63,330 bases of DNA. Source: Pseudobacteriovorax sp. (GTDB lineage Bacteria; Bdellovibrionota_B; Oligoflexia; Oligoflexales; Oligoflexaceae). This document shows positions 1 to 7,836 of this stretch, piece by piece (position 1 is the stretch's first letter; the number at the start of each line of letters is the position of its first letter). Both the position numbers and the translations under genes were made by a program. Location of the stretch: contig JABSRP010000043.1 in the NCBI GenBank assembly GCA_013215145.1, forward strand, positions 1 through 63,330. The letters run 5' to 3'. The notes beneath the pieces were generated by a model. It was not told the origin of the DNA. It saw only the letters and a program-made list of their open reading frames with translations, and did no database searches.

Positions 1-130
1 CAGCAGCAAAGCGAGCCCCTCCCGCGCTTTCGCCAATCCCGACGACTCCGACAGCTTTCGCCAAACCTTTTCCAGTTTTAATCGCTGCCCCGCCGAACCC
101 CAGACTAGCTATGTCTATTACCGCAAACAT
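1..130 (-). CDS. Partial ORF at left edge, Ala/Gly-rich hydrophobic protein, unrecognised
   Basis: An open frame starts at an ATG at 130-128 and runs off the left edge. It overlaps the end of the isocitrate dehydrogenase fragment in another frame. The visible 43 residues are rich in Ala, Gly and Val with scattered Lys (motif AAIKTGKGLAKAVG). This resembles the hydrophobic Ala/Gly linkers that precede toxin domains in large secreted polymorphic proteins, but that is only an impression of composition. There is no ribosome binding site before the ATG, and a stop lies 8 codons upstream in the same frame. It may therefore be the remnant of a gene whose 5' end was replaced by the isocitrate dehydrogenase fragment. 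Confidence 0.3.
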   Translation of the reverse strand, partial: MFAVIDIASLGFGGAAIKTGKGLAKAVGVVGIGESAGGARFAA

Positions 131-306
131 TCTTGAGGCAAGCACTCGGGAAACTTACATAGTATACGTCCAGCCAAAGAGATATCTTTGGTCTCGACAT
201 CGATACCGGCTTGTTTGACAAAAGCTTGGATGAGGGGCAACAAGGACTCCGTAGCCAGCGCAGGTGCTTCGTCGGTGTAGGTATAAATGATCTTTGGCTT
301 AGTCAT
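118..306 (-). pseudogene. icd: 5' fragment of monomeric NADP-dependent isocitrate dehydrogenase gene
   Basis: The 62-residue product begins KIIYTYTDEAPALATESLLP and continues with DVETKDISLAGRIL and KFPE. These are recognisable as the first ~60 residues of the monomeric (about 740-residue) NADP-isocitrate dehydrogenase of the TCA cycle. Homology is lost shortly after KFPE and the frame stops with TAA at 120-118. None of the three frames further left continues the enzyme. The start is intact, with GGAA about 10 nt upstream of the ATG. I read this as a rearrangement remnant, not a functional gene. The full-length enzyme, if present, must be elsewhere. Confidence 0.7.
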
Positions 307-481
307 GTGTAAGTTTCCTTCTACAGGGATAGATTGATTATAAAACCTATGAGTTTCCTGGTTTTTGCAGGGGCGTTATCCTAACAAACAAGCATCAGCC
401 ATTCTATCTGCTTAAATGGCATACATACGGAAACAGAAGCCCTTCCCATTTAGGGGTCAGGCTATGATGGGACGGAGAGGT

Positions 482-1639
482 TTAGCTAGCTTTTTTACCG
501 TGATTTTGCGGAACAAACTCGGTACTGCGGCGCAGTTTTTCTACAAGTTTGACGACGGTGCTCATGGACTGGCCAATCTCTTCTTCTAGGCTCAGTCGAT
601 TCTCTTCGGTTAGGTTTTTGAAGGCGAGTTTTTTACAGTTAACATAGGCTTTGAAGTTTTGCGCACACATCTCCTCCAAGATTGACTGGGTATAGAAAAT
701 GCGAATGGCTTGGCGCACGGCGAGCCTTAACACGTTCACAGTGACTGGCTTTTCCAGGTAGGAGCAAGCATCAAACTGAAGCATAAACCTAGCGAGATCC
801 TCAACCTTGGCCTGACCTGACATCAGAATGTAAGGCACTTTAGAGTCGATTTTTCGCACCTCTTCCAACAACTCAATACCATTGATTCCAGGCATCAGAA
901 AATCGGCGATGACCAAATCTATCTTTTGATTGCGGAAGGTTTCAAGGCCTTCATCGCCGGAATGTGCGCGGACCATCTTGAAGCCTTCTTTTTTCAGAAT
1001 CTTCTCCACCAAAAGACCAAAGTCGCTGTCATCGTCGCAAAATAAAACCGTCGGCATTTCGGCCAACACACGTACCTCGCTAGGCAGGATGTGGAGGTTA
1101 TCGTCGTCTTCTTGAGACCGCAGCTCTTTTTTCGCTACGGGTTCAGGCTGCTTCGCCTCAGCTACCGGCTCGTCTTCATCGTCAAAGATTTCAAAAGCTG
1201 GCAGAGCGTTTGTGCTGGCCACATCGACAAAATACTTTTCAAGAAGTAAGGGGATCTCTTTATCCGACTCACTTGAACCAGAATCACTGATCTCTTCGAT
1301 ACCAGATTTAAGAAAATCCATGCAGCTGTATAAATCGGAAATCAATTCATCGCTTTGATCGATCTCTTTATCGGAGATTTTTTTCAAAAGATCTTCGAAG
1401 CGATGGATACTATTGGAAAAATCAAGTAGGTTGCAAGCTCCGGATGATCCCTTAATCGAGTGGACTCGACGAAACACATCACGAATCGCCTCATCGTCTT
1501 GGTTGCTGCACCATTCGTTTAGCTGCAACTCGATGTCCTCTAGATGCTCTCTTGCTTCTGAGATAAACGTATCAAACAGCTCTTTTTGAAATTTTTCGTA
1601 TTCCTGATCGATAGGCATTGATTTACCGAATCCTCGCAT
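482..1639 (-). CDS. HPt-REC two-domain phosphorelay protein
   Basis: The N-terminal HPt domain (about residues 17-115) carries the phosphoacceptor motif RRVHSIKGSSG, with His60. An acidic Pro/Glu linker (about 140-190) leads to a receiver domain (about 197-312). The receiver has the acidic pocket CDDDSD, phosphoacceptor Asp246 in IADFLMPG, the Ser of LMSGQ and Lys297 in EKP. The C-terminal 70 residues are helical with no recognised output domain. The protein can therefore carry phosphate on both His and Asp but has no kinase or DNA-binding domain, so it should be an intermediate in a multistep relay. No histidine kinase is adjacent. Met8 (codon at 1618) is an alternative start, with GAGGA 12 nt ahead; the first ATG has no clear ribosome binding site. 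Confidence 0.88.
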   Translation of the reverse strand: MRGFGKSMPIDQEYEKFQKELFDTFISEAREHLEDIELQLNEWCSNQDDEAIRDVFRRVHSIKGSSGACNLLDFSNSIHRFEDLLKKISDKEIDQSDELISDLYSCMDFLKSGIEEISDSGSSESDKEIPLLLEKYFVDVASTNALPAFEIFDDEDEPVAEAKQPEPVAKKELRSQEDDDNLHILPSEVRVLAEMPTVLFCDDDSDFGLLVEKILKKEGFKMVRAHSGDEGLETFRNQKIDLVIADFLMPGINGIELLEEVRKIDSKVPYILMSGQAKVEDLARFMLQFDACSYLEKPVTVNVLRLAVRQAIRIFYTQSILEEMCAQNFKAYVNCKKLAFKNLTEENRLSLEEEIGQSMSTVVKLVEKLRRSTEFVPQNHGKKAS

Positions 1640-1783
1640 AAGCTAGTGGCTAGTGAATAGTATACCCAACGGCAATCATCATATCGCCACTACCCCCCAA
1701 AACTTAAGAAAAGCATACAAGGCAAAATATTTGATTTTGATTTTAAGGACTTGTCACAACAAACTAAGACGATGCCGTCGGGA

Positions 1784-2383
1784 TTACTTAGGTAGTTTTA
1801 CTTTGTTTGGGAAAAAAGATCGATTTATCTCCTTGCCGTTTCCAGAATAGGTTAGAGACAATTCAGCAAGATGTGGCGCTATATCAAAGATATTGATAGT
1901 GATTTCTTCAAAGGTCGCAGTCTTGTCACAGACGACTTTGAAGGATGCTAGAAGGTCAGTAAACGGCTTGATAAGCTTATCCTTCATTTTACCTGTGACT
2001 TTTTTCTGAGGTAAGTCCTGAATCAGCCTATGCTTATGCTGCAGATCCACGGACTTAAAGCCGGGTTTGCAAGGTTTACTGCTAACAAGCGATATGATTT
2101 TTTCGTAAGAATCCAAGGTTTGTTTGGCGTTGGTCTGAGCTGCCTTGAACGCCTTCTTATCCACTAGGGGGGAACCCGTAAAAATCTGTAGTGGAGCTTG
2201 AAGGGAAACGACGAAACTGTTTTTACTCCGTTTTACAGTAAGCTTAGCCTGCCCATCTTGCTGATGCTTGGCATATTTAGGAACAGGAAAGTCGTCGTGA
2301 GGGCCATCATGAGAAAATGCGTCCGCAGCAAAGGACAAACAAAAGATGACGGCAAGTAGTTTATGATGCTTTCCCACGATCAT
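1784..2383 (-). CDS. Secreted protein, possibly distant ZrgA/DUF2796-like
   Basis: The start at 2383 is chosen because AAGGATAAGGAGT directly precedes that ATG, while the longer frame from 2422 would run through a terminator hairpin. The product (199 residues) has a Sec signal peptide ending near AADAFS, then the His/Asp segment HDGPHDD. The body alternates beta-strand-like and helical stretches and contains two Cys (SSKPCKPGF, KVVCDK). The order of an N-terminal His-rich piece, a strand-rich first half, a Cys pair and a C-terminal strand ending in an xPK motif recalls the ZrgA/DUF2796 family linked to zinc uptake. The match is loose and the His content low, so the function is open. Confidence 0.6.
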   Translation of the reverse strand: MIVGKHHKLLAVIFCLSFAADAFSHDGPHDDFPVPKYAKHQQDGQAKLTVKRSKNSFVVSLQAPLQIFTGSPLVDKKAFKAAQTNAKQTLDSYEKIISLVSSKPCKPGFKSVDLQHKHRLIQDLPQKKVTGKMKDKLIKPFTDLLASFKVVCDKTATFEEITINIFDIAPHLAELSLTYSGNGKEINRSFFPNKVKLPK

Positions 2384-2407
2384 ACTCCTTATCCTTATGC
2401 TAGCACA

Positions 2408-2438
2408 CGAAAAAAAGACCACCCTCTAAGGATGGTCT
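2408..2438 (-). terminator. Rho-independent terminator
   Basis: Read on the minus strand, arms AGACCATCC and GGGTGGTCT enclose a short loop and are followed by a run of T (the A run at 2409-2416 on the plus strand). It lies 36 bases after the stop of the lipoprotein gene at 2474-3127 and ends that transcript. Confidence 0.85.
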
Positions 2439-2473
2439 GAATTATTGTACTATACTTTTATAGATATCAGGGA

Positions 2474-3127
2474 TTATTGAGCGGCTGCAGCGATGATGGC
2501 ATCAGCGCCAGCCTGGTCAACAATATTCATACGGAAGTAGTTGTTGCTGTTTCGACCTAAGTTATGGTCATATACACTGTTGTTAGTCGGTCCAGTGTCT
2601 CCTGCAATCGTATATTCTGTACAGGCTCCAGGAGCGATGTTTGCTCCGTGAGGGAACGGACGTCCGCCGGTATGAATACGAATGTTTTCCTGACCATCGT
2701 TACAAACATTCAAAGTTTGTCCAAGCATTAGAGTCAGTGTGTCTGGCATCACCAAAGAGGTGGGCTCGATGGTTTCATTGATGAACTTTGTGTAACGCAG
2801 ACCATCAGCTTCAATGGCTGCATTAGAATTAATGCGTAGCGTAAATGCTGGCAGCTGAAGGATATCAGCTTGAGTAGGAAGTGCGTTTGGATCCTCTACG
2901 ACCACTTCCTCTTCTGGAGTCTCTTCGACTTCCTCTTCTACAACCTCTTCTTCAACGACTTCTGGCTCAGTGCCTTCAGGCTGTGTAGTGCCTACAGCAT
3001 CGTCGCTACCTGTAGAATTATCTGCGCTTTCAGCGATGTCTTCTTGAGCCGGTGAAAACTCAAATTCCTCGGAACAAGCCACAAGGCCAATCACGAGTAA
3101 TGGTAAAACGATCATGTTAAGTTTCAT
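2474..3127 (-). CDS. Lipoprotein with acidic linker and cupredoxin-like C-terminal domain
   Basis: The signal peptide ends in the lipobox LVAC, with Cys18 the lipidated residue. Residues ~20-85 are a low-complexity Glu/Val/Pro linker, probably a spacer from the membrane. The C-terminal ~130 residues look like a single strand-rich domain: LMLGQTLNVCNDG, then IRIHTGGRPFPHG, then GACTEYTI and a final NYFRMNIV strand. The pattern of a G-x-T strand, Asn, His, a second His after Phe-Pro and a compact end resembles cupredoxin-like folds. The set of copper ligands (His/Cys/Met) cannot be assigned with confidence. It has its own terminator and is probably monocistronic. Confidence 0.75.
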   Translation of the reverse strand: MKLNMIVLPLLVIGLVACSEEFEFSPAQEDIAESADNSTGSDDAVGTTQPEGTEPEVVEEEVVEEEVEETPEEEVVVEDPNALPTQADILQLPAFTLRINSNAAIEADGLRYTKFINETIEPTSLVMPDTLTLMLGQTLNVCNDGQENIRIHTGGRPFPHGANIAPGACTEYTIAGDTGPTNNSVYDHNLGRNSNNYFRMNIVDQAGADAIIAAAAQ

Positions 3128-3401
3128 AGTCGATCCCCTGATATTTCCAATATTTTTTGTTGCACCTTAAGAGATGCAAAGGGTATGCCGGACTTTAATG
3201 ACTACAACTCGTTGTTTTTATATAATGTGATGGCGCTTTTTCATGAATATAGTTTTGACAGTATACAAACACTAAACAATGACATGTTTTCCTTGTTTTA
3301 TTGGACTGTTAGGAAAAATACTAAGTGTCATTGCGAAGATAAAGACGAAAAAGAGAAATGCTTAGACAGTGGTGATTTGAACCTTATCTATACTTTAGAG
3401 T

Positions 3402-3429
3402 AAAAAAAACGCCTTTTCAACAAAAGGCG
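3402..3429 (-). terminator. Rho-independent terminator
   Basis: On the minus strand CGCCTTTT-GTTG-AAAAGGCG is followed by a T run (A run at 3402-3409 on the plus strand). It ends the transcript of the leucine-rich repeat lipoprotein at 3502-4356. The rest of the 3128-3501 interval holds only an AT-rich 72-codon plus-strand frame without convincing translation signals. Confidence 0.88.
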
Positions 3430-3501
3430 GAGATGGATACTAGGAGAAGGGTTGCGCAACCCTCTCCAGTGTTTTTTAAATCGTCAATTAGCAAGGCTTG
3501 T

Positions 3502-4356
3502 CTAATCGTCGGCAGCAGCAGAATTGATCAGATTTTGACAAAACGTAGCGACAACGACTGATGATGCCGTCGTTGGACAGTTGGTTTCATTAGCGGATGC
3601 AGGATCTAAAGCTAATGCTGTTCCAGCAGCGTTAAATGTCGTAATCATAGTAATCGCAGACAAGGCGCTCACATCAGCAACATCGGTATTGCTGATATCA
3701 AGAGTTTGAAGGGAGGTAAACCCCTCTAAACCTGTTAGGTTTGTGATACCAGTCTGTGAAACATTCAGTTCCGTAAGGCTATTTGCCCCCGCGAGAGTAG
3801 ACAGTGACGTGACCCCAGCGATATCTGTAGCGATTAAGGTCTCCAAGCGTTCGAGATTGGCAAACGCAGTTAAGTCCGTAATCGGGTTACGAGAAACATT
3901 AACGGAGGCCAATCGAGGCATCGTCGCCAGTACTGTAAAATCGGTAACCCTTTGACTGAAGAGATCCAATGTTTCCATAGTCTTGTGATGACGTAAAGGT
4001 CGGATATCAACCACGCCCGTTACTTGGAATGAGAAGTCAGTGATTCTTGAGAGGCGACCGGCAGTCAACCCGCAAAGATCTTCACCAATCTGGTCCTTAA
4101 TGTACTGGACGGTCTTGGCAAGTTCGCCTTCTAAATCCGCCTCCTCGCAGTAGTGAATAAAAGTCTTATCTTCGTCGGCGCGTTCTACCTCGTTATCGAC
4201 GGGAGCTCCCCCAGTGGAAGGCTGTCCAGTCGCTGGGCCTTCTTCCTCAGTCTCGGCATCTGCCGTCTGAACTTCGCCACTATTCTCCGACTTATTATTA
4301 CACGAGATAAGGGTTGCCAAACCTGCAATCAGGATAACTTTATAGAAAGCAATCAT
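3502..4356 (-). CDS. Leucine-rich repeat lipoprotein, internalin-like
   Basis: The start at 4356 is supported by GGAGA 7 nt ahead; the longer frame to 4458 has none. The product (284 residues) has a signal peptide ending LISC, so Cys18 is the probable lipid anchor. An acidic, Pro/Gly-containing spacer follows. From about residue 120 there are at least five ~22-residue leucine-rich repeats of the internalin/SDS22 type, such as LETLIATDIAGVTSLSTLAG and LTELNVSQTGITNLTGLEG. The C-terminus has a Cys pair (ETNCPTTAS, ATFCQ) that may cap the solenoid by a disulfide. Such proteins bind other proteins at the cell surface or in the periplasm; the ligand is unknown. Confidence 0.85.
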   Translation of the reverse strand: MIAFYKVILIAGLATLISCNNKSENSGEVQTADAETEEEGPATGQPSTGGAPVDNEVERADEDKTFIHYCEEADLEGELAKTVQYIKDQIGEDLCGLTAGRLSRITDFSFQVTGVVDIRPLRHHKTMETLDLFSQRVTDFTVLATMPRLASVNVSRNPITDLTAFANLERLETLIATDIAGVTSLSTLAGANSLTELNVSQTGITNLTGLEGFTSLQTLDISNTDVADVSALSAITMITTFNAAGTALALDPASANETNCPTTASSVVVATFCQNLINSAAADD

Positions 4357-4774
4357 GCGAAATCTCCAATTTTTTGTTGCGCAGTCAATATCGGTTTTGT
4401 ATGCGGCAAACTTTAACCTGACGAATAGGAGGGTGGTTTTTATTGAGATTTTAATCACTTACTTAAATTCATACTTCAGATAACTTGTCCGATTTAGGCT
4501 AAAAACATGAAGATTATCCTTAGAGTCTAGTAACTACAGTATTTTGATGGAGAAATGAGGCCTAAAGTAAGACCTGACCTACCCCTTTTGCAAAACCATG
4601 GGCACTTTAACCTCAGTCTGCAGAGGGGACAGATCGTCAAAAAAGGGAAGGGGCGCAGTACCCATTATCAGTTTGTTAACTCGCAGGAAAGAAGGACGAC
4701 TGGCATCGCTGATTTGGAGCAAGTCAATGACAGCCCTGCTGCGTAAAGTGAAGGATCCCGCAAAGACCATCGAT
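4357..4774. other. Intergenic interval without a confident gene
   Basis: Only short overlapping frames of 60-75 codons occur on both strands. One plus-strand frame at 4555-4746 has GGAGAA just before its ATG, and a minus-strand frame covers 4579-4770. Neither has a recognisable product. The left part must hold the promoter of the leucine-rich repeat lipoprotein. Confidence 0.4.
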
Positions 4775-5449
4775 CTATCCTTGATTGATGAGGCTTATGA
4801 TCTCTCTCCCTACCTTTGCTGCTGACGCTGGATTTTGGCCTGAAATCAAGTGGCCATCAACGATCACATACTCTTTCCATGGGGCCACTTTACTGTAAAT
4901 ACCGTTACCACGGGCAAGTGACTCCTCGAGAAGATAAGGAATTTTATCGATGGTGCCATAATCCACCTCTTCCTCGCGAGAGAATCCCGTCACATGCTTG
5001 TTATCCAATAGTTTCGAACCATCGGATAAGGTCACAGGAAGAAACCCAGCTGGTCCGTGGCAGACGGCGCCCACAGGCTTTCCCGATTCATAAAACTTGG
5101 CCACCAAATCGGCAACAGATGTGTTTTCTGCCAAGTCATATAGTAGACCAAAACCACCCGGATAAAATACGGCATCGTAATCAGACATATTCAACTGCGA
5201 ATAAGGAATGGTATTGTTCACCCTTGTGACAAATTTATCATCTTTCAAAACGGCTTCGTTGATACCATCTTCGATCTCGTCGCCGTAGATTGGGGCTGAA
5301 CCGCCTTGGATGGAAGCGATCTCATAATCTAAACCCGCCTCGGTAAACTCATGGATGGCGTGAGTGATCTCAGGAGCGTAGGTTCCGTTCTTTTCTTGCT
5401 GCGTTCCTAATGTGCCGTGATTTGTAACGAAGATAAGTACTTTTTTCAT
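4775..5449 (-). CDS. DJ-1/PfpI family protein, Hsp31-like class I glutamine amidotransferase fold
   Basis: A full-length 224-residue DJ-1/PfpI superfamily protein. The nucleophile elbow is GAVCHGPAG with Cys130 followed by His131, and a Glu in the TYAPEIT segment (Glu27) matches the acidic partner seen in Hsp31-type members. YPGGFG and the strands around AVFYPGG complete the fold. Family members act as glyoxalase III, deglycase-like or stress-protective proteins; the exact substrate cannot be told from sequence. The gene is divergent from a LysR regulator 130 bp away with a palindrome in the shared promoter. That layout is typical of a regulator controlling its neighbour, probably in response to an electrophile or oxidative signal (inference). 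Confidence 0.9.
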   Translation of the reverse strand: MKKVLIFVTNHGTLGTQQEKNGTYAPEITHAIHEFTEAGLDYEIASIQGGSAPIYGDEIEDGINEAVLKDDKFVTRVNNTIPYSQLNMSDYDAVFYPGGFGLLYDLAENTSVADLVAKFYESGKPVGAVCHGPAGFLPVTLSDGSKLLDNKHVTGFSREEEVDYGTIDKIPYLLEESLARGNGIYSKVAPWKEYVIVDGHLISGQNPASAAKVGREIISLINQG

Positions 5450-5548
5450 AATATGCTTTCCTTTTTTCTCTTGGTTGAAATCCTATCGACAAAGACAATT
5501 ATCGGCCTTTTCTCTGAAACAACAATAGGCTAAATTAGTAAAAGACTA

Positions 5549-5562
5549 TTGCATATATGCAA
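5549..5562. promoter_or_regulatory. Palindromic LysR-type operator in divergent promoter
   Basis: TTGCATATATGCAA is a perfect 14-bp palindrome and contains the T-N11-A pattern of LysR-type regulator boxes. It lies about 24 bp upstream of the LysR start and 100 bp upstream of the divergent DJ-1 gene. That is the expected place for autoregulation plus control of the neighbour. Confidence 0.65.
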
Positions 5563-5585
5563 CAATCAGTCATTCGAAGGTGATT

Positions 5586-6476
5586 ATGGATATAACTGAT
5601 TCATTTCAGGGCATTACAGAGTTCGTGGCGGTTGCTGAGACCTCCGGGTTTACCGCTGCGGCAAAAAAACTAGGGGTTTCCACCTCCCATGTTAGCCGCC
5701 AGGTAGCAGCACTTGAGGAAAGGCTGGGCACTAGCCTGCTTGCTCGCACCACAAGAAAAGTCCGTTTGACCGAAGCGGGACAAGGTTACTACCGCCGGTG
5801 CCAAGAGATCGTCGACGGATTACTTGAGGCCAACGAAGGTTTACAAACCGAGCAGATTCAATTGACAGGAACCCTTAAGGTGTCTGCCGCCGGAGAATTT
5901 GCGGTCCAATATATTGCCCCAAAGCTTTTGGAATTTTCACTGCTTCATCCCGAACTTCAAATCGATCTTAATTTCAATTCCCGAGTGGTAGACTTTATTG
6001 AAGAGGGCATCGACTTCGCCATTAGATACGGACGCCTGAACGACTCCGGATTGATAGCACGTAAATTAGCCACTAGAAGACTAGTAGCCGTAGCAAGTCC
6101 TGCCTACATCAAGGCAAGGGGCAGACCCGATCATCCTCTCGATCTGAAAAGCCATAGCTGCCTCATTGCTAACAATGATCGATGGCTATTTCAAGATCAA
6201 GGCAAACCCTTAGAGGTTAAAGTCACAGGACGACTGCGCTGCAACGAAGTCAGACCACTGCTGCAGGCTTGCCAAGCCGGTGTTGGCATTTGCTACCTTC
6301 CGCGCTCTAGCCTGGGATCCGAATTTACAAAAGGACAGATCGTAGAGGTCCTTGAGGCCTATAGTCACCGCGATGCCACCTCCTGGATTGTCTATGCCAA
6401 TCGCAAGTTTTTGCCAGCGAAGGCGCGCAAAGCCATTCATTTCCTGTTAGAAAGCTTTAAAGACTGGGAGGAGTGA
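5586..6476 (+). CDS. LysR family transcriptional regulator
   Basis: A complete LysR-type regulator of 296 residues. The N-terminal winged helix-turn-helix reads GFTAAAKKLGVSTSHVSRQV followed by ALEERLGTSLLARTTRKVRLTE. The C-terminal periplasmic-binding-like effector domain starts near residue 90 (GTLKVSAAGEFA). I prefer the ATG at 5586, which has GAAGG 5 nt ahead, over the GTG two codons earlier. Its effector domain resembles the subgroup that often controls dehydrogenases, quinone or electrophile-response genes. The neighbouring DJ-1 gene is its likely target. No Cys pair suggesting a direct redox sensor is obvious. Confidence 0.93.
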   Translation: MDITDSFQGITEFVAVAETSGFTAAAKKLGVSTSHVSRQVAALEERLGTSLLARTTRKVRLTEAGQGYYRRCQEIVDGLLEANEGLQTEQIQLTGTLKVSAAGEFAVQYIAPKLLEFSLLHPELQIDLNFNSRVVDFIEEGIDFAIRYGRLNDSGLIARKLATRRLVAVASPAYIKARGRPDHPLDLKSHSCLIANNDRWLFQDQGKPLEVKVTGRLRCNEVRPLLQACQAGVGICYLPRSSLGSEFTKGQIVEVLEAYSHRDATSWIVYANRKFLPAKARKAIHFLLESFKDWEE

Positions 6477-6488
6477 CAGCTTGTGAGT

Positions 6489-6995
6489 TCAGGACTCTAC
6501 ATCAATATTGGCTCGGACCCGAATATCATGCTCCAAAACCTTTAGAGAAAGGAAAAACTCGCCAATAAAATATATGAGACCACCAATCAAACAAACTAGA
6601 CTCATAACGAAAAAAATGATGGGACTGTCTCCCACTTCGATCTGAAAGGCAAGAGACAAGAACACTGAGATGATGGTCATCACCACAAAGGTCGCTGCAA
6701 AAATTTCCAGAATGATCATCAGGCGCAGCATCCGTGCTCGCCGGTGGAGAGTCTTAATTTCCTGATCCATATGATCAGCGCCTAAGGCCATTCCATATAG
6801 CTTGGGACCATCGCGAAGGATCGTACGAGTACGATCAATCACTCTCCCATAGCGAAAGCTCATACTAGAGATAATGGCAGCGATGCCCGTGATCAGGAAA
6901 ACAGGCGCCACAGATGCAGACAGAATCTTAACTAGTTCGTTGGTATGGGCATAGAATTCAGGCACAGAGACTATTCCTTTAGAGGAGTTTGACAT
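6489..6995 (-). CDS. DUF2721 family membrane protein
   Basis: A 168-residue integral membrane protein with an N-terminal segment (ILSASVAPVFLITGIAAIIS), a basic cytoplasmic stretch (RYGRVIDRTRTIL, LHRRARMLR) and two further membrane spans near the C-terminus. This arrangement and the Arg-rich loop RxxxIDRxR match DUF2721, a conserved family of unknown function. The ATG at 6995 is more likely than the GTG one codon earlier. It converges on the LysR gene with 12 bp between stops, so the two are not co-transcribed. Confidence 0.8.
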   Translation of the reverse strand: MSNSSKGIVSVPEFYAHTNELVKILSASVAPVFLITGIAAIISSMSFRYGRVIDRTRTILRDGPKLYGMALGADHMDQEIKTLHRRARMLRLMIILEIFAATFVVMTIISVFLSLAFQIEVGDSPIIFFVMSLVCLIGGLIYFIGEFFLSLKVLEHDIRVRANIDVES

Positions 6996-7178
6996 CACCG
7001 TTTACGCCGAAAGAGGTGTTCTTGGTCACCTATCATTATGACATAATTTGAATGAGCAGAAATGAGAAGCTTAGTTGCGTGAGTCATGATTCATGATGAC
7101 GAACAGGTTTGGTAGAGAAAAAAAGTTAAGTTTGACGATATCGGTTGACCCGCGAGACCGAAATCAGTTAGAACATAT

Positions 7179-7197
7179 GATATTGATAATCATTATC
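7179..7197. promoter_or_regulatory. Near-perfect Fur box
   Basis: GATATTGATAATCATTATC matches the 19-bp Fur consensus GATAATGATAATCATTATC at 18 positions. It lies 63 bp upstream of the GTG start of the stand-alone winged-helix protein, in an AT-rich promoter region. This predicts repression by iron-loaded Fur. Confidence 0.75.
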
Positions 7198-7259
7198 ATT
7201 TTTAAATAATTACCATACTTTTAATATTAGCTGACTAAGGACCGCAAAGGAGTTATTCA

Positions 7260-7613
7260 GTGCATATCTATCAAGAACCAAGTATCTCAAGCGGAGGAGT
7301 TATCCTAGACTTTGAACGTTATGAATGCTTTTCCGATAATAGAGCCATTCGGCTGACCTTGACTGAGTTCAAGCTGCTGCGTTGTCTCATGCAACGAACT
7401 GGCTTCGTTGTCACACGCGACCAACTACTGCGCGAAATCGCCCCAGACCGAAAATTAGGAGATCGAAACGTCGATGTTCACGTCGGATATGTTAGACGTA
7501 AATTGGGCTTTTGGGGACAGTGTTTACAGACGGTTCGCGGCCTTGGATACAAGTGGCAAAATACGGGCACTCAAACCAATCTCTCTCAAAGCCCTTTGAT
7601 CGTCGATGGTTAG
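7260..7613 (+). CDS. Stand-alone OmpR/PhoB-type winged-helix DNA-binding protein (no receiver domain)
   Basis: The 117-residue product is almost entirely an OmpR/PhoB C-terminal effector domain: LTLTEFKLLRCLMQRTGFVV, then TRDQLLREI, the recognition region DRNVDVHVGYVRRKLG and the wing TVRGLGYKW. There is no receiver domain, so it cannot be controlled by phosphorylation in the usual way. The start is GTG, with AAGGAG 8 nt ahead. A near-perfect Fur box lies upstream, so its level may follow iron supply. The membrane kinase gene begins 223 bp downstream in the same direction, but a GC-rich hairpin separates them. The N-terminal 20 residues form the short beta-sheet typical of the family. Confidence 0.88.
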   Translation: MHIYQEPSISSGGVILDFERYECFSDNRAIRLTLTEFKLLRCLMQRTGFVVTRDQLLREIAPDRKLGDRNVDVHVGYVRRKLGFWGQCLQTVRGLGYKWQNTGTQTNLSQSPLIVDG

Positions 7614-7637
7614 TTGAGCCATCCACACATCAATGGA

Positions 7638-7657
7638 GGGGGCAAGGTTGAGCCCCC
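7638..7657 (+). terminator. GC-rich hairpin after winged-helix gene, possible terminator
   Basis: GGGGGC and GCCCCC arms enclose an 8-nt loop 24 bp after the stop codon. No T run follows, so it is either a factor-dependent terminator or an mRNA 3' end stabiliser. Confidence 0.45.
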
Positions 7658-7836
7658 AAATTCACAAAACAGATATAAAAATCCCCAAGTAGTGAGCTCC
7701 AACTAATCCAAGTAGTTTAATTTACCTGCCATTCACTACCCCACCCTCCTATAATTATATATTTTTTTAGACATTTTTTGAAATCATTAAGTCTCTCCCG
7801 GGGGCTCCGATCCCCTAAATACAAGGAGGAATGCCC

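Noticed and set aside
3185..3403. 72-codon plus-strand frame in the 3128-3501 interval
   Set aside because: AT-rich sequence with poor translation signals; its 3' end runs into the terminator of the opposite-strand gene.
4579..4770. 63-codon minus-strand frame after the DJ-1 gene
   Set aside because: Not in frame with the DJ-1 gene, no ribosome binding site, no recognisable product.
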